In this document: positions 36,960-46,024 of the stretch, one piece after another
Layout of the letters: every line of letters begins with the position of its first letter
Position numbering within the stretch: the first letter of the stretch is position 1
Origin: Paenibacillus tritici
GTDB lineage: Bacteria; Bacillota; Bacilli; Paenibacillales; Paenibacillaceae
Length of the DNA: 64,000 nt
Direction: 5' to 3'
Assembly: GCF_013204885.1 (NCBI RefSeq)
Contig: NZ_JABMKX010000010.1
Span: 62,001-126,000 of the forward strand
Notes under the pieces: generated by a model
Told to the model about the DNA's origin: nothing
The model's input: only the letters and a program-made list of their open reading frames with translations
The model's database searches: none
Made by a program: the position numbers and the translations under genes

Positions 36960-37792
36960 CGTGTGTTCAGGCTCCCTTCGCTGCTGCGGCGCAGATTGGC
37001 CTCCGCTTCCGACAGCTGCGTATAATTGGGAATCAGCGTGTGCAGATCTCCGCTCTCCGCGTAGATGCCCGCTTCGGCCAGGAAGCCGGTCCAGCGGCCT
37101 TCAAGCTCATACGGCAGGGTGCGGACATTGCCCGCTTCCATAAGCGGAGCCAGTGATTCCGCACTTCCGTGCAGCGCCGTCTCGCCTACGAACCACAGGC
37201 TGCCCGGCATTCTGCCTTCGCCTGCGGTTTCCGTAAGCCGCGTGGCCAGCTCCTGTACCCAGTCCGCCATCAGCCGGATGGCATCCGGCGCCAGCCGCCG
37301 GGGAGGCTTGTCCCCGTCTGCCGCGAATACAGCGGTGTAGACCTGTCCCCGCCGGGCGTCAATCAGCGGAATGATCCAGTCAGGTCCTGCTGCCGGGGGC
37401 ACCGATGGCTGCTCCGTGTGCTGAGCTTCCTGCTGCAGCACAGAAGCTGCATGGTATCCGCCCCAGGCCAGCGCATGAAGGCTGGATACGCCGGTAACCG
37501 GGACGTTCCAGGCCCAGGCCAGCGTCTTCGCTGCGGTTACGGCGATCCGCGTTCCGGTGTAGGAGCCCGGGCCGATGCCGACCGAGATTCCGCCGATTCT
37601 ATCTGCAGTAGTTGCTGAAGCCTGAAGCGCCTGTTCAATGATGGGCAGCAGATGGACAGAGTGGTTCCGCTCCCCGGAAGCATTAATCTCATGCAGCAGC
37701 TCCCCGCCTGCCGTCACTGCCACTCCCAGAACAGCCGTCGAGGTATCCAGCGCCAAAAACCGCTTGCGCGGCTCAATATTCGAGTTTGTCAT
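36956..37792 (-). CDS. tsaB: TsaB, scaffold of the t6A synthase
   Basis: A 278-residue TsaB, an inactive TsaD paralogue needed for complex assembly. FLALDTSTAVLGVAV opens it, and GISVGIGPGSYTGTRIAVTAAKTLAWA (read in two halves) is the diagnostic stretch at about residues 68-95. Its ATG is two bases after the tsaE stop. It is longer than many TsaB proteins because of a Pro/Gln-rich insertion around residues 120-135. Confidence 0.93.
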   Translation of the reverse strand: MTNSNIEPRKRFLALDTSTAVLGVAVTAGGELLHEINASGERNHSVHLLPIIEQALQASATTADRIGGISVGIGPGSYTGTRIAVTAAKTLAWAWNVPVTGVSSLHALAWGGYHAASVLQQEAQHTEQPSVPPAAGPDWIIPLIDARRGQVYTAVFAADGDKPPRRLAPDAIRLMADWVQELATRLTETAGEGRMPGSLWFVGETALHGSAESLAPLMEAGNVRTLPYELEGRWTGFLAEAGIYAESGDLHTLIPNYTQLSEAEANLRRSSEGSLNTR

Positions 37793-37794
37793 AT

Positions 37795-38280
37795 TTATTT
37801 ACCCCACTTCTGGATCAGCGTCCGGCACACTTCGCCGTATGGCTCTCCGATTCCGGTCACCGTAATCTCCCGTTCGTCCGGGCCGGCTGTCTTCAGCTCT
37901 ATATGGAGATGCCGCGGCGGCATCAGGTCTGCAATAATCCGGCTCCATTCCACCAGGCTCACACCCTGGCCGTAGAAATACTCTTCCAGTCCCAGCTCAT
38001 CTGCTTCCTGCACCGAAATCCGGTAGACATCCATATGATACAGCGGCAGACGTCCTTCATACTCTTTGATAATTGTAAAAGTAGGGCTGTTCACAATACC
38101 CTCCACACCGAGATGGCGCGCATATCCTTGCGAGAACGCCGTTTTGCCCGCGCCCAAATCCCCGTCCAGGCCGATCACCATGCCCGCCGATGACGCATCA
38201 GCAATAGCGGCCGCCAGCGCCTCCGTATCCTGAAGGCCGAATGAACGGTACGTGAACACCGTTTCTGTATTATTGTCCAA
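37795..38280 (-). CDS. tsaE: TsaE, ATPase of the t6A synthase
   Basis: A 161-residue ATPase with a Walker A GDLGAGKTAFSQG and the SPTFTIIKEYEG and HMDVYR boxes. It drives turnover of the TsaB-TsaD complex. I prefer the TTG at 38280, 11 bases after AAGGTGG; a GTG at 38295 overlaps that site and would add five residues. It is the first gene of the tsaEB-rimI-tsaD operon. Confidence 0.93.
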   Translation of the reverse strand: MDNNTETVFTYRSFGLQDTEALAAAIADASSAGMVIGLDGDLGAGKTAFSQGYARHLGVEGIVNSPTFTIIKEYEGRLPLYHMDVYRISVQEADELGLEEYFYGQGVSLVEWSRIIADLMPPRHLHIELKTAGPDEREITVTGIGEPYGEVCRTLIQKWGK

Positions 38281-38402
38281 GACTGCAACGACCACCTTAA
38301 TTTAAATATCCCTTACCGGTTAACAATATATTTAATTATATCGGTATGATACTTGCACCGCAACAGGCCGCAGGCCGTCCTGGAGTGACCACACAACAAA
38401 AA

Positions 38403-38447
38403 AGCAGGGGTATTCCCGGAATAACGATCCCAGGAGGTTCCCCTGCT
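38403..38447 (-). terminator. Terminator after sspH
   Basis: AGCAGGGG and CCCCTGCT form the base of a stem; on the minus strand TTTTTTGTTG follows. It ends the sspH unit before tsaE. Confidence 0.8.
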
Positions 38448-38455
38448 CTATTACC

Positions 38456-38641
38456 TTAATGTCCCTGCTCCTCCAGCCGGTCTACCCCGACAGTCTGTGT
38501 ATTAGTCGGCCTGGAGCCTACCTGAACCGTAGCCATGCCGTTATCCGTATCCACATGCTCAATCCAGACCGGCTCTCCGTCAAGATGCACCGCGATCTTG
38601 TCTTTGGAGTCGTAAATATCCTTTGCCCGTGTTATATCCAT
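38456..38641 (-). CDS. SspH-type small acid-soluble spore protein
   Basis: A 61-residue protein matching SspH: MDITRAKDIYDSKDKIAVHLDGEPVWIEHVD parallels the SspH opening, with central DGxPVWIxHVD. SspH proteins accumulate in the spore core; their exact role is unclear. AAGGAGGG precedes the ATG. A second small gene lies 15 bases upstream on the same strand, and ku is divergent beyond that. The presence of this gene supports a spore-forming host. Confidence 0.85.
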   Translation of the reverse strand: MDITRAKDIYDSKDKIAVHLDGEPVWIEHVDTDNGMATVQVGSRPTNTQTVGVDRLEEQGH

Positions 38642-38656
38642 TCTGCTCTTCCCTCC

Positions 38657-38836
38657 TTATTCATCCTCGTCCTCCGCCGGAAGTTCGCCTATCGTTGCTT
38701 CGGCATCCAGCAGCCCTGCAGCTTCATCCAGTCCGGCATCCTCCGGGTCCGAAATAATATTCTCCCACTGGACAGCCTCTGCCGGAATATCCTGCTCTGA
38801 CAAGGCATCGCTCCAGTGATTCAGCTCTTTGTCCAT
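38657..38836 (-). CDS. 59-residue acidic protein upstream of sspH
   Basis: A short frame with a strong AAAGGAGGCGCC site directly ahead of its ATG at 38836. The product opens MDKELNHWSDALSEQ and is very acidic, ending ELPAEDEDE. It contains two Trp and no hydrophobic segment. It is 15 bases from sspH and co-directional, so expression in the developing spore is plausible. I do not recognise a family. Confidence 0.65.
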   Translation of the reverse strand: MDKELNHWSDALSEQDIPAEAVQWENIISDPEDAGLDEAAGLLDAEATIGELPAEDEDE

Positions 38837-38984
38837 GGCGCCTCCTTTAACAAGGGCAGACTCTGCCTCTTTCTAAGCGGAACCGCTTTATTTTTTCCCA
38901 TACTTCTCAATTCATGCATCCGGCTAGAAACAGCCCTGACGCTCCATACTAAGCCATAACACACATCATCAGGAGGCGATTCTC

Positions 38985-39965
38985 ATGCATACTGTTTGGA
39001 AAGGAGCCATCAGCTTCGGGCTTGTGCATGTACCGGTCAAAATGTTCTCCGCTACGGAGGACAAAGACATCTCGCTGCGTTATATCCACAAAGAATGCGG
39101 CAGCCCGCTGTCCTATGTACGCAAATGTCCTGTCTGTGACAAGGAAGTCACCTGGGAGGAGATCGGCAAGGGGTACGAATATGAGAAGGGGAAGTTCGTC
39201 CTGTTCGACAAGGAAGAGCTGGACCAGCTGAGCGAGGAGAGCAGCAAGAGCATCACGATTCTGGATTTCGTGGATTTGACGGAGATCGACCCGATTTATT
39301 TCCAGAAAACCTACTACCTCTCTCCAGATCAGGCTGGCGCCAACGCATACCGTCTGCTGATGGAGGCCATGCGCCAGACCGGAAAGATCGGCATCGCCAA
39401 AATCTCCATCCGCTCCAAAAGCAGTCTGGCCGCCATCCGCGTCCTGGCTGACTGCCTCGCGATTGAGACGATCTACTACCCGGACGAGGTCCGTCCGGTA
39501 TCGCAGGTACCCGGCCTGCCTGAGCCGGGAACGGTCAACGACAAAGAGCTGGACATGGCCAAGCTGCTCATCTCCCAGCTGTCCCAGCCTTTTGAGCCGG
39601 CCAAATATACCGATGATTACCGCCAGCGGATGCTTGATCTGATTACGCACAAGATTGCCGGAGAAGAGTTCCATATTGCCCCGGCCCGCCAGGAGAACAA
39701 TGTCATCGACCTGATGGCGGCCCTCCAGGCCAGTATCGAGGCCGTGCAGCATATCCCTTCCGATCCCGGCCCCTCCAAGGCAGGCAGCGGTGCGAAACCC
39801 CGGACAGCCGCCGGTGCGAAGAAGCGGGCAGCCAAGTCCAAAGACACCGGTACAGACGCCGGCGCCCCTGCTGCTCCGGTTGCAGATGATGCCACCGGAC
39901 CTATTCCGGTGATCGCCCCGAAGCCGAAACGCCGGACGGCCAAGAGCAAGGGTACCGGTGCCTAG
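38985..39965 (+). CDS. ku: Ku protein, non-homologous end joining
   Basis: A 326-residue bacterial Ku. MHTVWKGAISFGLVHVPVKMF is the family opening, with the CGSPLSYVRKCPVCDKEV segment and the DPIYFQKTYYL core beta-barrel. Ku rings thread onto broken DNA ends and recruit LigD. The last 70 residues are a Lys/Ala/Pro-rich tail, which in other Ku proteins binds DNA. CAGGAGGCG precedes the ATG. LigD genes follow at once. Confidence 0.93.
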   Translation: MHTVWKGAISFGLVHVPVKMFSATEDKDISLRYIHKECGSPLSYVRKCPVCDKEVTWEEIGKGYEYEKGKFVLFDKEELDQLSEESSKSITILDFVDLTEIDPIYFQKTYYLSPDQAGANAYRLLMEAMRQTGKIGIAKISIRSKSSLAAIRVLADCLAIETIYYPDEVRPVSQVPGLPEPGTVNDKELDMAKLLISQLSQPFEPAKYTDDYRQRMLDLITHKIAGEEFHIAPARQENNVIDLMAALQASIEAVQHIPSDPGPSKAGSGAKPRTAAGAKKRAAKSKDTGTDAGAPAAPVADDATGPIPVIAPKPKRRTAKSKGTGA

Positions 39966-40950
39966 AAGCCGGACGCTCGGGGCGGCAGGCACCTACCCTT
40001 CGTTGAAGCTGCAGCCGCTCACTCCGTTTGAACCTGTGCTGGCATACGGGATTCCTTCCGGGAGCCAGTGGATCGCCCAGATCAAGTGGGACGGAGTACG
40101 GATGCTCGCCTATTATGACGGAACCAGCGCTGAGCTGATTAACCGGAGGGGCAACCGGCGCACCCTACAGTATCCCGAGCTCGCCAGGCCCGAGGCCTAC
40201 TGCCGGGCCGGCTCTGTCATTCTGGATGGCGAGATTATAGCGCTAAGCGGCGGCAAGCCTTCCTTCCACGAGGTCATGCGGCGCGACAGCCTGAAGAATG
40301 AGGCCGCGATTGCGGTGGCAGTGCCCCGGGTTCCGGTGCTGTATATGGTGTTTGATATTCTGTACTGCAACGGCTCATGGCTGCTGGACGAGCCGCTGTC
40401 CCGGCGGCAGGAGCTGCTGAAGGAGCACCTGCTGCCCCATCCCCATGTGCAGCAGGTGCCGAGCTATCATGATCCTGCCCAGCTGTTCTCCGCAGCCCGT
40501 AAGGGCAGTCTGGAGGGAATTGTCTGCAAGGACCTGAACAGCACCTATGCCCCCGGCGGCAAAGACAAACGCTGGCAGAAGCTCAAAATTATCTCCGATG
40601 TCACCGCTGTCGCCGGGGGCGTCACCTTCCGCGACGGCCAGGTCAACGCGCTGCTCTTCGGACTGTATGATGATGCAGGCAAGCTGCATTATATCGGACA
40701 TGCCGGGGCGGGCAGGATGACCGTCCAGGACTGGCGGACGCTGACGGCACAGATAGAGGGACTAATTACGGAGCGTATGCCTTTTGCAGAGCTTCCTGAG
40801 CGCAGCAAAGGTGCAGTCTGGATTAAGCCGGAGCTGGTGTTCAAGCTGCATTTCCTGGAGTGGAATCCCTCCGGCACCTTCCGCCAGCCAGTGATTCAAG
40901 CCCAGGTCGGGCTGCCGCCATTATCCTGCCGGATGGATCAGAAGAGTTAG
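39958..40950 (+). CDS. LigD ligase domain as a separate protein
   Basis: A 330-residue ATP-dependent DNA ligase. The adenylated lysine is Lys43 in QIKWDGVRM; later motifs include VILDGEIIAL, YMVFDILY, GIVCKDLNS and QKLKI. An OB-fold follows with FKLHFLEWNPSGTFRQPV. It seals double-strand breaks held by Ku. The GTG start overlaps the end of ku, indicating coupling. In most Bacillus LigD proteins this domain is fused to the polymerase domain; here it ends at 40950. Confidence 0.88.
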   Translation: MPRSRTLGAAGTYPSLKLQPLTPFEPVLAYGIPSGSQWIAQIKWDGVRMLAYYDGTSAELINRRGNRRTLQYPELARPEAYCRAGSVILDGEIIALSGGKPSFHEVMRRDSLKNEAAIAVAVPRVPVLYMVFDILYCNGSWLLDEPLSRRQELLKEHLLPHPHVQQVPSYHDPAQLFSAARKGSLEGIVCKDLNSTYAPGGKDKRWQKLKIISDVTAVAGGVTFRDGQVNALLFGLYDDAGKLHYIGHAGAGRMTVQDWRTLTAQIEGLITERMPFAELPERSKGAVWIKPELVFKLHFLEWNPSGTFRQPVIQAQVGLPPLSCRMDQKS

Positions 40951-40979
40951 TCATTAAGCTCAGAAGGAGGAACCGGGTT

Positions 40980-41876
40980 ATGCCGCAGAAGGTTAGAGGC
41001 ACCATTACCGCAGAGGGACATGAGATTACCATTACGAACCCGGATAAGCCGCTGTGGCCTGAACGCGGCATCACCAAGCAGATTTATCTGCAAAAGCTGG
41101 CCGCCCTCTCCCCCTATCTGCTGCGCTATTGCAAAGACAGGCTGCTGACGGTGATCCGTTATCCCCACGGTGTGCCGGGAATGTCCTTTTATCAGAAGAA
41201 CGCCCCGGAGCCGCTACCGGAATACGTCCATACGGCTGTGCATGAGAATATTACCTACATTGTGCTGCAAGGGCTGCCGGAGCTGCTCTGGCTGGGCAAT
41301 CTGGCCGCACTCGAATTTCATCCCTCGCTACATTACGCCGGCAGTACACTGCCCTGCGAATGGATGATTGATCTGGACCCTTCGCTTGAAGAGGAGCCGC
41401 GTATCATGGAGGCAGCCGCCCTTGTGGGGGAGGTGCTGAAGTCGCTTGGTCTGGAATCCGTTCCGAAGACCTCCGGAGCCACCGGAGTACAGATTATCGT
41501 TCCGGTGGAGCCGGGCGTAACCTTCGATGGCCTGCGCCGGATCGGGCATTTCGTAGGCCGTTATGTTACGGAGAAGCGGCCTGATCTCTTCACCCTGGAG
41601 CGCCTGAAGAAACACCGCGGGGACAAAATATACTTTGATTACCTGCAGCACTACGGCGGCAAAACACTTGCTGCACCTTATACTCCGCGTGCCAGGCCGC
41701 TTGCCACCGTCTCAACGCCCCTCCTGTGGGAGGAAGTGCAGCGGGACGTCAAGCCTACAGATTACCACTTGCTGAATATTGAGGACCGTCTGGCCCGGAC
41801 AGGAGATCTGATCGCAGGGGTTCCTCCACAGCCAGTGGAAGCAATTATTGCCAAGCTGCCCCCAGGACAGCAATAA
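40980..41876 (+). CDS. LigD polymerase (primase-like) domain as a separate protein
   Basis: A 298-residue PrimPol-type enzyme that adds nucleotides at broken ends. Landmarks are TNPDKPLWPERGITK, WMIDLDPS with the catalytic Asp pair, TSGATGVQIIVP and FDYLQH. The ATG at 40980 follows GAAGGAGGAA, a strong site, so it is an independent gene 29 bases after the ligase gene and not a frameshifted fusion. With Ku and the ligase it makes a complete end-joining set. Confidence 0.88.
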   Translation: MPQKVRGTITAEGHEITITNPDKPLWPERGITKQIYLQKLAALSPYLLRYCKDRLLTVIRYPHGVPGMSFYQKNAPEPLPEYVHTAVHENITYIVLQGLPELLWLGNLAALEFHPSLHYAGSTLPCEWMIDLDPSLEEEPRIMEAAALVGEVLKSLGLESVPKTSGATGVQIIVPVEPGVTFDGLRRIGHFVGRYVTEKRPDLFTLERLKKHRGDKIYFDYLQHYGGKTLAAPYTPRARPLATVSTPLLWEEVQRDVKPTDYHLLNIEDRLARTGDLIAGVPPQPVEAIIAKLPPGQQ

Positions 41877-41908
41877 GCCCGCAATGCCTTATCAGGCTGC
41901 GGGCTTAT
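41873..41908 (+). terminator. Hairpin after the LigD polymerase gene
   Basis: ATAAGCCCGCA and TGCGGGCTTAT pair perfectly and include the stop codon. No strong T-tract follows, so termination may be partial. Confidence 0.5.
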
Positions 41909-42042
41909 CCTGGCGTCCAAATCTTGGACGGAAGGTATTCTATATGAGAATACGGCGCAGCATGTCAGAACCGCCGTATTGGTTAATCTGTCGTTCGTAA
42001 ATATACCTTCCTTCGGAAGCGTTCCAGCTCGGGCTGACTACG

Positions 42043-42951
42043 CTAATGAATTGCTTTTTTCTTGAATCGGCCGCCCTTAACATCATGGATATTGCCGATT
42101 GCGATGAATGCTTCGGTATCCCAATCCTCCACAATAGACTTAAGCTTAGCTTCTTCCAACCGGGTAATGACTACAAAAATCACTTTCTTGTTATCGCCGG
42201 AGAATCCGCCTTCACCATCCAGATAGGTTACTCCGCGTCCCAGACGCTCCGTCAGGGCTTCGCCGATATCGCGGAACTTATCACTGATAATCCATACTGA
42301 TTTCGACTGATCCAGACCTTCAAGTGTAATATCTATCAGTTTAAAAGCAATGTAATAAGCAATAAGTGAGAACATCGCATTGTTCCACCCGAACACAAAA
42401 CCAGCGCCGGACAGAATAAACAGATTGAAGAACATGACGACTTCCCCTACAGAGAACGGAAGCCTCTTGGACACAAGAATGGCTACAATCTCCGTGCCGT
42501 CAAGCGATCCGCCATAACGGACAACGAGTCCAACCCCTACGCCGAGGATTACCCCTCCGAATACGGCTGCCAGCAGCGGCTCAACCGTAATAGGATGAAC
42601 AGGATGGAGCAGCTGGGTTCCGATGGACATCACAATTACAGCGAATAGCGTAGATAAAGCAAATGTCTTACCGATCTGCTTATAACCGATAACCAGGAAC
42701 GGCAGGTTAAGCAGGGTTAACAAAATACCAAGCGGTATATTAAAAATATGGGACAACATAATGGAAATACCGGTGATTCCGCCATCAATCAACTTATTGG
42801 GAACAAGAAAAATCTCAAGCGCAACAGACATCATAGCCGCTCCGATGATAATCATCACAATCCGCTGGGCCAGTCTTGCCGTCTTAAAAACTCCGGACTT
42901 CTGTGGCTTCTTCTGTTCTTCACTCGTAAAGATATGTTGGCTTACAGTCAT
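42043..42951 (-). CDS. YitT-family membrane protein
   Basis: A 302-residue protein with five or six helices (DUF161) followed by a DUF2179 cytoplasmic domain (about residues 215-295, SDKFRDIGEALTERLGRGVTYLDGEGG). GGITGISIMLSHIFNIPLG and RYGGSLDGTEIVA are characteristic. The family is widespread in Bacillota and of unknown function. GAGGGGGAG precedes the ATG. A weak hairpin (AATACGGCG/CGCCGTATT, 41949-41980) lies past its stop. Confidence 0.85.
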   Translation of the reverse strand: MTVSQHIFTSEEQKKPQKSGVFKTARLAQRIVMIIIGAAMMSVALEIFLVPNKLIDGGITGISIMLSHIFNIPLGILLTLLNLPFLVIGYKQIGKTFALSTLFAVIVMSIGTQLLHPVHPITVEPLLAAVFGGVILGVGVGLVVRYGGSLDGTEIVAILVSKRLPFSVGEVVMFFNLFILSGAGFVFGWNNAMFSLIAYYIAFKLIDITLEGLDQSKSVWIISDKFRDIGEALTERLGRGVTYLDGEGGFSGDNKKVIFVVITRLEEAKLKSIVEDWDTEAFIAIGNIHDVKGGRFKKKAIH

Positions 42952-43119
42952 AGAACTCCCCCTCTAAATAGTGTATCTAAGAAGTATACGAAAGCAGTGC
43001 TGACAGGCGTGCCTTCTCCCCTGTTCTTCTTATATTCACATTATATCATAAAGGAACCTCAAATAACGCATGTAAATTGATATAACCTTCGATAAACGAT
43101 GATTCCGCCATCTTTTCTC

Positions 43120-44550
43120 TCATAATAGCGGAGATAAGAGCTGACATAGACTCTCAATCCGTTTGACATTACGGCCGCGCTCCCTGAACTTTATCGGATC
43201 AATGTATTCGCTATGCTTCAAATCTCTGCTAAAGTCCTCAGCCAGCTCGGCAATAACCTCCGGCTGGAGCAGCACCGCCGTCAGCTCGAAGTTGGAATAA
43301 AAGCTGCGCATATCCAGATTGGCACTGCCGACCGTTGCCAGCAGGCTGTCGATAATCATTACTTTGGCATGCATGAACCCTGCGGTGTAGCGGTAAAACT
43401 TCACCCCGGCATCCTGCAGATTCTCCAGGTAAGACAGCGTTGCATAATAGACCAGCCTGTTATCCGGCTTCGCCGGGATGATGATCCTTACGTCCACTCC
43501 GCTGAGCACCGCATTCTTAAGCGCCCTGCAAACTGCGGGGTCCGGGATGAAATACGGCGAGGTCATCCAGACGCGCTGCTTCGCTGCACAGATGGACGCG
43601 AAGTACATCTCCTGAGTGACATCAATCGCCCCATCCGGGCCGCCGGCTACAATCTGAACCGCCTCCCTGCCGCTGCAGGCATGATCAGGGAAAAACCGCG
43701 GATGGCTGAGAACGTCTCCGGTTACCAGCCTCCAGTCCTTAAGAAACACATATTGCAGCTGATATACAGCATCCCCTTCAAGCCGCAGATGCGTATCCCG
43801 CCACTCCCCCATCTTCGGGTTTTTGCCCAGATAATCATCCCCGATATTCATTCCTCCGGTGAATCCGGCCAGTCCGTCAACGACGAGGATTTTGCGGTGA
43901 TTCCGGAAATTGAAGCGGCGGTCCGGCAGCGCAGTCAGCGGAGGCAAGAAAAAATGCACCTGCACCCCCGCATTCCTCAGCGTATTCACGAAGCTCCGGC
44001 TCAGCTTATGGCTCCCAAGGCCATCACACAGCAGACGTACTCTCACCCCCTGGCGTGCCTTACGGATCATCAGCTCCTGAAACCGCCTGCCGATCCCATC
44101 CTCCCGGAAAATATAAAATTCCATGTGGATATGCTCATGCGCGCCCTCCATAGCCTCCAGCATAGACTTATAAGCCTCCTGCGCGCCGGAGAGCACCTCA
44201 CACCGGTTATATTGCGTAACGTGGCTCTCTGCCAGTCCGTTCAGCAGATGCAGCAGCTCAGGGCGGTCCACAAACCCGGGATTACCCGTCTCCTCCACAT
44301 TTTTGACCCTGTGAATTTTACCGGTGATATGGGCGCGGATTTCGCGCAGCAGGGAGACACATCTTGTGCCGAGCTTGCGGCTCTGCCAGTAATCGCGTCC
44401 CAGGAAATAATAGAACAGCAGCCCCAGCGGCGGGCAGCAGAATGTTATACATAGCCAGGCGACGGCTCTCTGCGGACGCCGGTATTCCGAACCTAATATG
44501 ATGGCAAGCTGCACAATAAATAAGCATAATATAACGGCAAATATCCTCAT
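43120..44550 (-). CDS. cls: Cardiolipin synthase
   Basis: A 476-residue phospholipase-D-fold enzyme that makes cardiolipin from two phosphatidylglycerols at the membrane. Two N-terminal helices precede two HKD motifs: HRKILVVDGLAGFTGGMNIGD (about residue 215) and HAKVMIIDSLLATVGSANLD (about residue 398). Length and layout match ClsA-type enzymes of Bacillota. It is monocistronic. Confidence 0.92.
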   Translation of the reverse strand: MRIFAVILCLFIVQLAIILGSEYRRPQRAVAWLCITFCCPPLGLLFYYFLGRDYWQSRKLGTRCVSLLREIRAHITGKIHRVKNVEETGNPGFVDRPELLHLLNGLAESHVTQYNRCEVLSGAQEAYKSMLEAMEGAHEHIHMEFYIFREDGIGRRFQELMIRKARQGVRVRLLCDGLGSHKLSRSFVNTLRNAGVQVHFFLPPLTALPDRRFNFRNHRKILVVDGLAGFTGGMNIGDDYLGKNPKMGEWRDTHLRLEGDAVYQLQYVFLKDWRLVTGDVLSHPRFFPDHACSGREAVQIVAGGPDGAIDVTQEMYFASICAAKQRVWMTSPYFIPDPAVCRALKNAVLSGVDVRIIIPAKPDNRLVYYATLSYLENLQDAGVKFYRYTAGFMHAKVMIIDSLLATVGSANLDMRSFYSNFELTAVLLQPEVIAELAEDFSRDLKHSEYIDPIKFRERGRNVKRIESLCQLLSPLL

Positions 44551-44751
44551 CCTAGGCCTCCTGAAAAATGCATGACTACTACAGGTTTTGCCTTAACTCT
44601 CCTTCTTTATTCAAGTAAACCGTTGTCATGTTCACCTTAGTTATGGAATACATAGAGTAGTAGGACGAACCGGATAAGCCCCAGCACCATGAACAGGTTG
44701 CAATCAGTCATTCATACCAAGCGGCTGCCCAAGCCGCAGTAAGGAGACGTT

Positions 44752-46002
44752 ATGAAGAGTCAGCCAGGTCATAAAAAGATTAAGCTGCTCGTTATGCGTG
44801 AGGCCGGAAGGCCCGTCAGACAGCTGGAGATGTCGAAGTCCTACGCGCTGGCCCTGCCTGCCGCAGCCGCCCTGTCCCTCTCCAGTCTGGTCACCTCCAT
44901 GCATATTCATGCCTCCCGGTCCATCGCAGAGCTGGAGGCCGAAGCAGCAGCATTATCGCTGACTAATATCCGCATGGAGCTGAAGGTTGCCGATAAGGAT
45001 CAGGCGCTCCAGCAGCTTCGCGGCCAGGTGACCGAGCTCTCGGAGGAAGCTGAGGACATTAAAGACAAGCTGAAGAGTGTGACGGAGCTGGAGCAGCAGC
45101 TTCAATCGCTGATCGACAAGGAGACCGGCTCTCCTGCTGGTGTAGGTGCCGATGCCGGTGACGGAACGTACGACGCCGATACGACATCCTCCGCAGCTTC
45201 CGCTTCCGGTAAAGGCAGCCAGCCGTTACTCCCGGCCCCGCCGGAACTCAGCGCCGCAGCCGCGGGAACCTACGGAAGAGTCAGCCGGTTAAGCGCCGGT
45301 CCATTCATTCAGGAGCAGCCCGAAGCTGTACCTTCCGCCGGCTCGCCTGCCGCTATTTTTCGGATCAGAGCTGCCGGGAAGGCCCTGCGCAGTACGGTTA
45401 ATCCGCAGGTTGGCGGTGAATACATCGCCGTCTATGAGGAAGATCCGCAGAAGCTGGTCCAGGAAGCGAAAGACGATTTCGAGGAGATCCACAGCCTGCT
45501 GGATGAGATGATCAACAGTATCCCGATCACCATTTCACAGGCAGAGAAGGCCAATAAGGTGAAGGCAGACCTTCAGGCAAAGCAATCACAGGAGAAGCAA
45601 TCCAGGCTCGCCCGGGCCGTAATGTGGCCAACCGGCTCGAGGATCATCACCTCCAGCTTCGGTTACCGCTCCGATCCTTTCAAGGGGAGCTCCGCCTATC
45701 ATTCCGGAATTGACATTGCGGGGAATATCGGAGATGCGGTATACGCGGCATTGGGTGGAGTGGTCATCTCCGCAGAGCAGGTGGGGGCCAGAGGCAAATA
45801 TGTTGTGATCCGTCATGATAACGGACTCGAGACCTGGTACATGCATTTGAATCATATGCTGGTCTCCCCTGGTGACACGGTCAGCAAGGGCGAGCAGATC
45901 GGAATGCTGGGCAGCACCGGACGCAGCACCGGTCCCCATCTTCATTTTCAGGTCGTGAAGCAGAACAAGCCGGTGAATCCGCTCAATTATGTGAATCCTT
46001 AA
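44752..46002 (+). CDS. M23-family cell-wall endopeptidase with coiled-coil stalk
   Basis: A 416-residue protein. A single hydrophobic segment at about residues 31-48 anchors it. A coiled coil (residues 55-125), a Pro/Ala/Ser-rich linker and a second helical stretch follow. The C-terminal 130 residues are the LytM/M23 zinc peptidase with HSGIDIAG (HxxxD) and HLHF. It cuts peptidoglycan cross-bridges. The bactofilin gene starts 22 bases downstream. AAGGAGACGTT precedes the ATG. Confidence 0.88.
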   Translation: MKSQPGHKKIKLLVMREAGRPVRQLEMSKSYALALPAAAALSLSSLVTSMHIHASRSIAELEAEAAALSLTNIRMELKVADKDQALQQLRGQVTELSEEAEDIKDKLKSVTELEQQLQSLIDKETGSPAGVGADAGDGTYDADTTSSAASASGKGSQPLLPAPPELSAAAAGTYGRVSRLSAGPFIQEQPEAVPSAGSPAAIFRIRAAGKALRSTVNPQVGGEYIAVYEEDPQKLVQEAKDDFEEIHSLLDEMINSIPITISQAEKANKVKADLQAKQSQEKQSRLARAVMWPTGSRIITSSFGYRSDPFKGSSAYHSGIDIAGNIGDAVYAALGGVVISAEQVGARGKYVVIRHDNGLETWYMHLNHMLVSPGDTVSKGEQIGMLGSTGRSTGPHLHFQVVKQNKPVNPLNYVNP

Positions 46003-46024
46003 GAACAGAAAGGGGAATGCAGGC

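Noticed and set aside
38922-38951. SigG promoter for ku
   Set aside because: CATACTA at 38945-38951 fits a -10, but no matching -35 lies 17-18 bases upstream.
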